In this document: one piece after another, positions 5,981 to 11,981 of the stretch | How the letters are laid out: each line of letters opens with the position of its first letter | Position numbering within the stretch: position 1 is the first letter of the stretch | Made by a program: the position numbers and the translations under genes | NCBI GenBank assembly: GCA_900755085.1 | Contig: CAAEFF010000155.1 | Span: forward strand, 1-11,981 | From: an uncultured Streptococcus sp. | GTDB taxonomy: Bacteria > Bacillota > Bacilli > Lactobacillales > Streptococcaceae | Direction: 5' to 3' | DNA: 11,981 nucleotides | Notes under the pieces: model-generated | What the model was told of the DNA's origin: nothing | The model's input: only the letters and a program-made list of their open reading frames with translations | Databases searched by the model: none

Positions 5981-6844
5981 ATGAAATTGAAAAAAGTTCT
6001 TGGTTTGACGGCTCTTGCCGCTATTGCAACCTTCGCCCTTGCCGCTTGTGGCTCTTCAAAATCATCTGGCAAAGATGGTGAAACAACCGTTAAAGTCGGT
6101 GTTATGACGTTGAGCGATACTGAAAAAGCTCGTTGGGACCAAGTCCAAAAGAACTTGGATGACGCTAAAACAGGCATTAAATTGGAATTCACTCAATTTA
6201 CAGACTACTCACAACCAAACGTGGCTGTAAAAGATGGTAGTGTCGATATCAATGCTTTCCAACACTACAACTTCCTTGATAACTGGAACTCTAAAAACGA
6301 CAAGGCCCTTGTCTCTGTAGGAGATACCTATATCGCACCAATCCGTCTCTACTCTGGTACAGAAAACGGTAAAAACAAATACACTTCGATTAAAGAAATT
6401 CCTAAAGGTGGAACCATCGCTGTACCAAATGACCCAACAAATGAAAGCCGTGCTTTGTACGTCTTGCAATCAGCTGGTTTGATTAAATTGGATACTAAAG
6501 ATGGAAAATTGGCAAACGTGTCAAACATCAAAGAAAATCCAAAAGACTTGAAGATCTCTGAATTGGATGCTTCACAAACACCATCTGCTCTTCCATCAGT
6601 AGATGCTGCAGTGATCAACAATACCTTCGTTCGTGAAGCTGGTGTTGACTTCAAGAAAGCCATCTATATTGAAAAGAAAGATAACAACTCAAAACAATGG
6701 TACAACTTGATCGCGGCTAAGAAAGATTGGGAAAAATCTGATAAAGCAAAAGCTATCAAAGAAATCGTCAAAGCTTATCACAAAGACAATGTGAAAAAAG
6801 TAATTGAAGAGTCTTCAGAAGGTATGGACCAACCAGTCTTCTAA
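5981..6844 (+). CDS. metQ: Methionine-binding lipoprotein MetQ (NLPA family)
   Basis: This 287-residue surface lipoprotein is the binding component of the MetNPQ methionine importer. The signal peptide ends in LAAC with Cys23. The NLPA-family landmarks are KVGVMTLSDTEKARWDQV (38-55), FTDYSQPNVAVKDG (73-86) followed by SVDINAFQHYNFLDNW, then IAPIRLYSG, and the hinge/ligand segment VPNDPTNESRALYVLQSAGLI, with the late INNTFVREAG segment where the family has its conserved Asn. Length is normal. An AAAGGAG site sits seven to eight bases before the ATG. Its ATPase and permease partners lie downstream, separated by an M20 peptidase gene and by a strong stem-loop at 6869-6894 that may raise metQ mRNA relative to metNP. 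L-methionine is the expected ligand, but D-methionine or short Met peptides are also known for the family. Confidence 0.93.
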   Translation: MKLKKVLGLTALAAIATFALAACGSSKSSGKDGETTVKVGVMTLSDTEKARWDQVQKNLDDAKTGIKLEFTQFTDYSQPNVAVKDGSVDINAFQHYNFLDNWNSKNDKALVSVGDTYIAPIRLYSGTENGKNKYTSIKEIPKGGTIAVPNDPTNESRALYVLQSAGLIKLDTKDGKLANVSNIKENPKDLKISELDASQTPSALPSVDAAVINNTFVREAGVDFKKAIYIEKKDNNSKQWYNLIAAKKDWEKSDKAKAIKEIVKAYHKDNVKKVIEESSEGMDQPVF

Positions 6845-6868
6845 GAAAGAGACTCAAATGTATGAAAT

Positions 6869-6894
6869 GAGGTGGAGAAGCAATTCTCTGCCTC
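6869..6894 (+). other. GNRA-capped stem-loop between metQ and the M20 gene
   Basis: The eleven-base arms 6869-6879 (GAGGTGGAGAA) and 6884-6894 (TTCTCTGCCTC) pair with two adjacent G-T wobbles and close on a GCAA tetraloop. No T-run follows (TTATCGCG), so it is not a standard terminator. Its place after the binding-protein gene suggests a 3' stabiliser or processing site giving more metQ than metNP mRNA. Confidence 0.6.
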
Positions 6895-6917
6895 TTATCG
6901 CGTATTAGGAGGAAGTC

Positions 6918-8291
6918 ATGCCTGTTGCAACAGAAGCGGAACAAATCCGTAAATTTGAAAATGACGAAGTCGCCCAGCATTATTTTGAGGTTTTGCGGAC
7001 CCTGATTTCAAAGAAATCTATCTTTGCCCAACAGATTGGGCTCAAGGAAGTGGCCAATTATTTAGGCGAAATCTTCACGGCTGCAGGTGCAAAAGTAGAA
7101 GTAGACGATAGCTATACGGCTCCCTTTGTCATTGCCAAGTTCTTCTCCCCAAATCCAGATGCCAAGACCATTATTTTTTATAACCACTATGATACGGTGC
7201 CAGCTGATGACGACCAACCCTGGAGTGGGGATCCCTTCACCCTATCGGTCCATTATGGAACCATGTATGGTCGAGGAGTCGATGACGACAAAGGCCACAT
7301 CACAGCCCGTCTCACAGCTCTTCGAAAATACATTCGTGAAAAGGGAAACTTACCAGTCAATATCACCTTTATCATCGAAGGAGCGGAAGAATCTGCATCA
7401 ACCGACTTGGATAAATACTTGGCCAAGCACAAGAAACACTTGCGTGGGGCAGACCTCCTAGTATGGGAACAAGGTACTCGAAACAACCAAGGACAGTTGG
7501 AAATTTCTGGTGGTAGCAAGGGAATCGTCACCTTTGATATGGTGGTAAAGAGTGCAGAGGTGGACATCCATTCCAGCTATGGCGGTGTTGTAGACTCGGC
7601 TTCCTGGTACTTGTTAAATGCCATTGCAAGCCTCAGAGATGCCCAAGGTCGCATCTTGGTGGAAGGCATTTACGATCAAATACAAGAACCCAATGAACGC
7701 GAGCTGGCCTTGATCGAGCAATATGCCAATAAGGGTCCAGCAGACGTGGCTGAAACCTATGGCTTGACCCTTCCGGTCCTACAGGAAGATCGCAAGGAAT
7801 TCTTACGCCGCTTTTATTTTGAACCAGCTCTTAATATCGAAGGGATCAGCTCTGGCTATCAAGGTCAAGGTGTCAAGACCATTCTTCCGGCAGAGGCACG
7901 TGCCAAGATGGAGGTACGCTTGGTTCCAGGTCTGGATCCCAAAGATGTTCTAGAGAAGATCAAGCAACAATTGAAGAAAAATGGCTACGATCAGGTAGAA
8001 TTGATCTACACACTTGGGGAAATGAGCTACAGAAGTGATATGAGTGCCCCATCCATCTTAACGGTCATCCGCCTCGCCAAAGAATTCTATCCGGAAGGGG
8101 TTTCCGTCCTTCCGACAACAGCAGGGACAGGACCTATGCACACTGTCTTTGAAGCATTGGAAGTACCAATGGCGGCCTTTGGAATCGGCAATGCCAATAG
8201 TCATGATCATGGGGGCGATGAAAATGTGAAAATCGCTGATTATTACACCCATATTGAATTGATAAAGGAGTTAATAGCAAGTTATGAGTAA
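6918..8291 (+). CDS. M20 family metallopeptidase (dipeptidase / ArgE-DapE type)
   Basis: This 457-residue cytoplasmic zinc peptidase of the ArgE/DapE/carnosinase-like M20 branch is distinct from the shorter M20D enzyme at 3867. Metal-site motifs are IIFYNHYDTVPADD (His90, with Asp92), GRGVDDDKGH (Asp123), IEGAEES (general base Glu157, ligand Glu158) and the late NANSHDHGGDEN histidine. HSSYGGVVDSASW (His218) begins the lid/dimer domain, and TTAGTGPMHTVFE lies near the C-terminus. AGGAGG at 6907-6912 gives the ATG at 6918 five-base spacing. Its last eight bases overlap metN, so the two are probably translationally coupled. Placement between metQ and metN is conserved in streptococci to my knowledge and suggests cleavage of Met-containing dipeptides or N-acyl derivatives brought in by the transporter. 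The substrate remains inferred. Confidence 0.88.
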   Translation: MPVATEAEQIRKFENDEVAQHYFEVLRTLISKKSIFAQQIGLKEVANYLGEIFTAAGAKVEVDDSYTAPFVIAKFFSPNPDAKTIIFYNHYDTVPADDDQPWSGDPFTLSVHYGTMYGRGVDDDKGHITARLTALRKYIREKGNLPVNITFIIEGAEESASTDLDKYLAKHKKHLRGADLLVWEQGTRNNQGQLEISGGSKGIVTFDMVVKSAEVDIHSSYGGVVDSASWYLLNAIASLRDAQGRILVEGIYDQIQEPNERELALIEQYANKGPADVAETYGLTLPVLQEDRKEFLRRFYFEPALNIEGISSGYQGQGVKTILPAEARAKMEVRLVPGLDPKDVLEKIKQQLKKNGYDQVELIYTLGEMSYRSDMSAPSILTVIRLAKEFYPEGVSVLPTTAGTGPMHTVFEALEVPMAAFGIGNANSHDHGGDENVKIADYYTHIELIKELIASYE

Positions 8292-9351
8292 AGCAATGAT
8301 TCAGCTGGATCACATTGATGTGACCTTCCAGCAAAAGAAACGTCAGATCCAAGCCGTCAAAGATGTGACCATTCATATTAATGAAGGCGATATCTATGGG
8401 ATTGTAGGGTATTCCGGAGCCGGGAAATCGACCTTGGTTCGGGTGATCAATCTCTTGCAGGTGCCTAGCGCCGGAACCATTACTGTGGATGGGGATGTGA
8501 TCTACCAAAATCAAGTGACCCTAAAACCAGCTGCCCTTCGGGAGAAACGTCGGGATATCGGGATGATATTCCAACACTTCAACTTGATGGCTCAAATGAC
8601 TGTCTCAGAAAATGTTGCCTTCGCCCTCAAGCATTCTAAATTGAACAAAGAACAAAAGAATGAGAAAGTGGCGAAATTGTTGGAACTAGTTGGTCTAGCT
8701 GACCGTGCAGAAAATTATCCAGCACAATTGTCTGGTGGTCAAAAGCAACGGGTAGCGATTGCGCGTGCCCTTGCCAACGATCCAAAGATTTTGATCTCAG
8801 ATGAGTCAACTTCAGCCCTAGATCCAAAGACGACCAAACAAATTCTAGCTTTGTTGCAAGAATTGAACAAAAAACTCGGCTTAACCATTGTCTTGATTAC
8901 CCATGAGATGCAAATTGTCAAAGATATTGCCAATCGAGTCGCCGTCATGCAAAATGGGGAACTGATTGAAGAAGGATCTGTTTTGGATATCTTCTCGAAT
9001 CCGAAAAATGCCTTGACACAAGACTTTATCACTGTTGCAACAGGAATCGATGAAGCCATGGTGAAAATCAACCAACAAGCTATTGTGAAGAACTTGCCTG
9101 AGGACTCGATTTTAGCGCATCTCAAGTATGCGGGTTCTGTGACAGATACCGCCATCATCAATGACATATACAAGCAGTACCAAGTATCTGCCAATATCTT
9201 ATTTGGAAATATCGAGATTCTCGACAATACTCCAGTTGGCAAATTGGTGGTTATCTTATCAGGTGAAAATCAAAATCTGGAAACAGCCAAAGCTGAGTTA
9301 GAAAGTGCAGGAGTTTCCGTGACTATTGTGAAAGATGGGAGAAAAGCATGA
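8284..9351 (+). CDS. metN: Methionine ABC transporter ATP-binding protein MetN
   Basis: This 355-residue cytoplasmic ATPase powers methionine import. Nucleotide-binding elements in order are Walker A GYSGAGKST (42-50), Q-loop Gln97 (MIFQHFN), signature LSGGQ (149-153), Walker B ILISDES with Asp173-Glu174, D-loop SALD (177-180) and H-loop His207. The C-terminal part (about 270-350, NILFGNIEILDNTPVGKLVVIL) is the NIL/ACT-like domain that in MetN proteins binds methionine and inhibits transport when the cell is full. The ATG at 8284 overlaps the preceding gene. The nearest ribosome site, AAAGGAG at 8264-8270, is unusually far (13 bases). An in-frame TAG at 8275-8277 excludes an upstream start, so translation probably depends on coupling. 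It overlaps metP by four bases (ATGA). Confidence 0.95.
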   Translation: MSKAMIQLDHIDVTFQQKKRQIQAVKDVTIHINEGDIYGIVGYSGAGKSTLVRVINLLQVPSAGTITVDGDVIYQNQVTLKPAALREKRRDIGMIFQHFNLMAQMTVSENVAFALKHSKLNKEQKNEKVAKLLELVGLADRAENYPAQLSGGQKQRVAIARALANDPKILISDESTSALDPKTTKQILALLQELNKKLGLTIVLITHEMQIVKDIANRVAVMQNGELIEEGSVLDIFSNPKNALTQDFITVATGIDEAMVKINQQAIVKNLPEDSILAHLKYAGSVTDTAIINDIYKQYQVSANILFGNIEILDNTPVGKLVVILSGENQNLETAKAELESAGVSVTIVKDGRKA

Positions 9352-10040
9352 TCGAATTGATTCAAACCTATTTACCAAATGTTTATAAATTAGGGTGGTC
9401 TGGCCAGTATGGATGGGGAACCGCTATTTACTTGACTCTTTATATGACTGTTATTTCCTTCATTATTGGTGGATTTTTAGGCTTAGTGACCGGACTCTTA
9501 TTGGTTTTGACGCGACCTGGGGGTGTCATCGAAAATAAAATCGTTTTCCAAATTTTGGATAAGATTACTTCCTTGTTCCGCGCTATTCCTTTCATTATCT
9601 TGTTGGCCTTTATTAATCCCTTGACCTACTTGCTCTTGAAAAATACCATCGGTCCTACAGCAGCCCTTGTTCCACTTTCCTTAGCGGTCTTTCCATTCTT
9701 TGCCCGCCAAGTCCAAGTGGTCTTGTCCGAATTGGATGGAGGCGTGATTGAAGCTGCCCAAGCCAGTGGGGCAACCTTCTGGGATATTGTGGGAGTCTAC
9801 CTTCGTGAAGGGCTTCCAGATTTGATCCGTGTGACCACCGTGACCATCATTTCCTTAATCGGAGAAACTGCCATGGCGGGTGCCGTTGGTGCAGGAGGAC
9901 TAGGAACCTTAGCCATCAACTATGGGAAAAATATGTTTAACAACGATGTCATCTTTGTTGCAACTCTATTGATTCTCATCCTCATCGTTTTGGTTCAATT
10001 TTTCGGCGACTTTCTTTCAAAGAAAATCAGCCACCGTTAG
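9348..10040 (+). CDS. metP: Methionine ABC transporter permease MetP/MetI
   Basis: This 230-residue inner-membrane channel protein of the methionine importer belongs to the binding-protein-dependent permease family and has about five hydrophobic segments. The cytoplasmic coupling loop is clear: GGVIEAAQASGATFWDI (131-147) contains the EAA motif (135-137) and its Gly141, which docks on MetN. The N-terminal AIYLTLYMTVISFIIGG segment and the LFRAIPFIILL segment are typical of MetI. Its ATG sits inside the metN stop (ATGA), which indicates tight coupling. The gene is called metI or metP in different streptococci. The next gene follows 12 bases after the stop, with no terminator. Confidence 0.94.
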   Translation: MIELIQTYLPNVYKLGWSGQYGWGTAIYLTLYMTVISFIIGGFLGLVTGLLLVLTRPGGVIENKIVFQILDKITSLFRAIPFIILLAFINPLTYLLLKNTIGPTAALVPLSLAVFPFFARQVQVVLSELDGGVIEAAQASGATFWDIVGVYLREGLPDLIRVTTVTIISLIGETAMAGAVGAGGLGTLAINYGKNMFNNDVIFVATLLILILIVLVQFFGDFLSKKISHR

Positions 10041-10052
10041 GATCAGTGTCCT

Positions 10053-10649
10053 ATGAATAGACTAAATATGAATCAGATGAAAGAAGTTGGAGCCTTCATT
10101 CTCCTCTATTTCCTAGCGATTGGACTGGGTGTTATCCTGAGCAATCTAGTCGATCACCAAGGAAATATGTTTTACGCTCCAGCCTTCTCAGCCCTCATTG
10201 GCGGTCCCATTTACCGCTATTACCTGGAAAGAATCAAAGCCATTGGCGCTGTCTTTCTAGTTGGTTGCGTGATCGGATCCTTTTTCCTCTTTTCACGTCA
10301 TGGTGCAGGAGCCTTTGTTCCAGCCTTGATAGCAGGGAGTTTTGCGGAGATGGTCGCATCAAGTGGTCGTTTTCGCTCGGGTTTGCGAAATGCCTTCTCT
10401 TTTCTTATTTTCGCCTTTGCGACGACAGGGCCCATCCTGATGATGTGGTTTTATCCGACAAGTTACCGCATGTCTTTATTGGATCGTGGAAAATCGATAG
10501 ACTACGTCAATCGGGTGATGGTATCACCTGATCTAGCAACCATCACTTGGTTTGTCTTCACGGTCATACTGGGTGCGGGTATAGGATGGGGACTATCTAC
10601 TATCTTACTTCCATTATTGGACAAAAAAGGAGAAAAAGATGCACAATAA
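10053..10649 (+). CDS. MptD / Trep_Strep family membrane protein, putative ECF transporter S component
   Basis: This 198-residue, strongly hydrophobic protein has about six membrane segments (roughly 12-32, 41-54, 63-81, 85-101, 113-135 and 161-187). The order resembles the Trep_Strep/MptD group of putative ECF substrate-capture subunits: an ALIGGPIYRYYLERIK loop (48-62), a GHG-like RHGAGAF segment, the basic SSGRFRSGLRN loop (103-113) and GPILMMWFYP (126-135). The substrate is unknown. The ribosome site is weak: only AGGA at 10039-10042, overlapping the metP stop. Expression is therefore probably coupled to metP. Its end overlaps the SAM hydrolase gene by 11 bases. No ECF ATPase or T-component gene is seen in the window. 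Family assignment is by remembered motif pattern. Confidence 0.7.
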   Translation: MNRLNMNQMKEVGAFILLYFLAIGLGVILSNLVDHQGNMFYAPAFSALIGGPIYRYYLERIKAIGAVFLVGCVIGSFFLFSRHGAGAFVPALIAGSFAEMVASSGRFRSGLRNAFSFLIFAFATTGPILMMWFYPTSYRMSLLDRGKSIDYVNRVMVSPDLATITWFVFTVILGAGIGWGLSTILLPLLDKKGEKDAQ

Positions 10650-11487
10650 TTTACTCGTTCTTCAGTCAGACTTTGGTTTGGTGGATGGAGCAGTATCGGC
10701 TATGATAGGGGTTGCTTTAGAAGAATCCCCAACTCTTAAAATTCACCACTTAACTCATGATATTACCCCCTACAATATCTTTGAAGGGAGTTACCGTCTC
10801 TTTCAGACAGTAGATTACTGGCCTGAGGGGACAACCTTTGTTTCGGTCGTTGATCCTGGTGTCGGCTCTAAACGAAAGAGCGTCGTAGCCAAAACGGCCA
10901 AGAATCAATATATTGTGACTCCCGATAATGGGACCCTTTCTTTCATCAAGAAACATGTAGGGATTGTTGCTATTCGTGAGATTTCAGAGGTCAAAAACCG
11001 TCGGGCCAATACAGAGTTTTCTTATACTTTCCATGGGCGCGATGTCTATGCCTATACAGGCGCTAAGTTGGCAAGTGGCCATATCAGTTTTGAAGAAGTT
11101 GGACCAGAACTCAGTGTTGAACATATAGTGGAAATCCCAGTGGTGGAGACTGTTTTTGGGGACAATCTTGTCAAAGGAGCAGTTGATATCCTAGATGTGC
11201 GCTTTGGTTCACTTTGGACTTCGATTACTCGGGAAGAGTTCAATCATTTAGCACCCGAATTTGGGGAGCGTTTTGAAGTGACCATCTATAACAATGACAT
11301 GCTGGTTTACCAAAACCAAGTGACCTATGGCAAGTCATTCGCCGATGTGCGGATTGGACAGCCAATCCTTTATATCAATTCCCTCTACCGTGTTGGTCTT
11401 GCCATCAACCAAGGATCCTTTGCCAAAGCCTATAATGTAGGAGTTGGGGCTTCTTGGCATATCGAAATTAGAAAAATGGAAAATTAA
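10639..11487 (+). CDS. SAM hydroxide adenosyltransferase (SAM hydrolase, DUF62)
   Basis: This 282-residue enzyme belongs to the fluorinase/chlorinase fold family (DUF62/SAM_adeno_trans), whose standard members use hydroxide to split S-adenosyl-L-methionine into adenosine and L-methionine. LQSDFGLVDGAV (8-19) holds the conserved Asp11 that contacts the ribose. VVDPGVGSKRK gives Asp72 and Arg79, and TFHGRDVYAY gives His132. Their spacing matches the Asp-Arg-His triad reported for characterised SAM hydroxide adenosyltransferases, so hydrolase activity rather than halide use is expected. TPDNGTL (94-100) is also typical. The C-terminal domain (about 165-282) is beta-rich, as in the family. AAAGGAG before the ATG and the 11-base overlap with the MptD-like gene indicate coupling. 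In a MET-box cluster the likely purpose is recovering methionine from SAM or limiting SAM. Confidence 0.88.
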   Translation: MHNNLLVLQSDFGLVDGAVSAMIGVALEESPTLKIHHLTHDITPYNIFEGSYRLFQTVDYWPEGTTFVSVVDPGVGSKRKSVVAKTAKNQYIVTPDNGTLSFIKKHVGIVAIREISEVKNRRANTEFSYTFHGRDVYAYTGAKLASGHISFEEVGPELSVEHIVEIPVVETVFGDNLVKGAVDILDVRFGSLWTSITREEFNHLAPEFGERFEVTIYNNDMLVYQNQVTYGKSFADVRIGQPILYINSLYRVGLAINQGSFAKAYNVGVGASWHIEIRKMEN

Positions 11488-11500
11488 TAGGAGATAAAAT

Positions 11501-11981
11501 ATGAAACAAAAATCATCATTTTCAATTAAAGATGTTGTAGCTATTGGGGTTGGAGCAGCCCTCTTTGTCGTGATTGCTATGTTGCCAATCCCTGCACCTG
11601 CACCGAATACAAGCATTCAGTTGCAATATGCCCTTCAGGCCCTCTTTAGTGTAGTTTTTGGCCCAATTGTTGGATTCTTAATGGGCTTGATTGGTCATGC
11701 CATTAAGGACGCTATGGCAGGTGGCCTTTGGTGGACTTGGATTATTTCAAGTGGTTTGTTTGGACTCTTTGTCGGTCTCTTCCGCAAGCAAATTGGTGAA
11801 CTCAAAGGAGAAGTGACCAAGAAAGAATTGATTCTTTTTAATGTCGTTCAAATCGTATCCAATCTTGTGATTTGGGGCTTGATTGCTCCAGTTGGTGATA
11901 TCTTGATTTACAAAGAAAGTGCCAATAAAGTCTTCCTACAAGGTGTTGTGGCAGGGTCCCTTAATGTTCTGAACGAGGCGG
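11501..11981 (+). CDS. UPF0397 family ECF transporter S component, 5' part
   Basis: The gene is cut by the right window edge; 160 codons are visible and remain open. It encodes an integral membrane S component (substrate-capture subunit) of an energy-coupling factor importer. The start MKQKSSFSIKDVVAIGVGAALFV, with its AxxxA-like helix that contacts the T subunit, then LPIPAPAPNTSIQLQYALQA, FGPIVGFLMGLIGHAIKDAM and GGLWWTWIISSGLFGLFVGL, are all hallmarks of UPF0397. Family members are commonly named riboflavin S components, but the MET-box cluster and the adjacent SAM hydrolase point instead to a methionine-related substrate. AGGAG at 11489-11493 is seven bases before the ATG, 13 bases after the previous stop. 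In other streptococci UPF0397 genes are followed by an ECF ATPase and permease, so those may lie just past the window. Confidence 0.85.
   Translation, partial: MKQKSSFSIKDVVAIGVGAALFVVIAMLPIPAPAPNTSIQLQYALQALFSVVFGPIVGFLMGLIGHAIKDAMAGGLWWTWIISSGLFGLFVGLFRKQIGELKGEVTKKELILFNVVQIVSNLVIWGLIAPVGDILIYKESANKVFLQGVVAGSLNVLNEA

Noticed and set aside
8739..9242. Long reverse-strand ORF (167 codons) opposite metN
   Set aside because: It lies wholly antisense to a full-length, motif-complete metN, has no ribosome site or recognisable domain, and is the expected shadow of the coding frame. The same holds for the reverse ORFs opposite the M20 peptidase and MetQ.
10040..10053. AGGA...TCCT symmetry at the metP/MptD-like junction as a hairpin or operator
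   Set aside because: Arms of four bases are too short to mean anything; AGGA is more simply a weak ribosome site.

Overview
The window is a stretch of low-GC Gram-positive chromosome, almost certainly from an oral Streptococcus (mitis/sanguinis/parasanguinis type). The reasons are the streptococcal GatB C-terminus, strong AAAGGAG ribosome binding sites, lipoprotein signal peptides, short intergenic gaps, and a perfect copy of the 17-bp streptococcal MET-box. I cannot fix the species from sequence alone. Every gene is on the + strand. No gap between genes exceeds about 155 bases. I see no rRNA or tRNA gene, CRISPR array, insertion sequence or phage gene.

Left part (1-3765): four independent transcription units, each closed by an intrinsic terminator. 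They are the 3' end of gatB (glutamyl-tRNA amidotransferase subunit B); a zinc-type butanediol dehydrogenase gene whose textbook promoter carries a Rex-like redox operator; an EamA/DMT-family exporter; and a DUF5105-like lipoprotein of unknown role.

Right part (3766-11981): one long sulfur-amino-acid cluster that runs off the right edge. It starts with a perfect MET-box (MtaR/MetR, a LysR-family activator) placed about 65 bases upstream of the inferred start of a promoter. The order is M20 amidohydrolase, a second promoter with a degenerate MET-box in the same geometry, an orphan family-3 amino-acid binding lipoprotein, MetQ, a GNRA-capped stem-loop, an M20 dipeptidase-like enzyme, MetN, MetP/MetI, an MptD-family membrane protein (putative ECF S component), a SAM hydrolase (DUF62), and the start of a UPF0397 ECF S component. 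Several of these genes overlap or are separated by fewer than 25 bases.

How they may work together: MetQ-MetN-MetP import methionine. The two M20 enzymes could release sulfur amino acids from acylated or peptide forms. The SAM hydrolase splits S-adenosylmethionine into adenosine and methionine. The two S components suggest an ECF importer for a methionine-related compound, although UPF0397 proteins are usually named riboflavin transporters. The less-described part of the window is this coupling of a SAM hydrolase and two different S components to a MET-box methionine operon.
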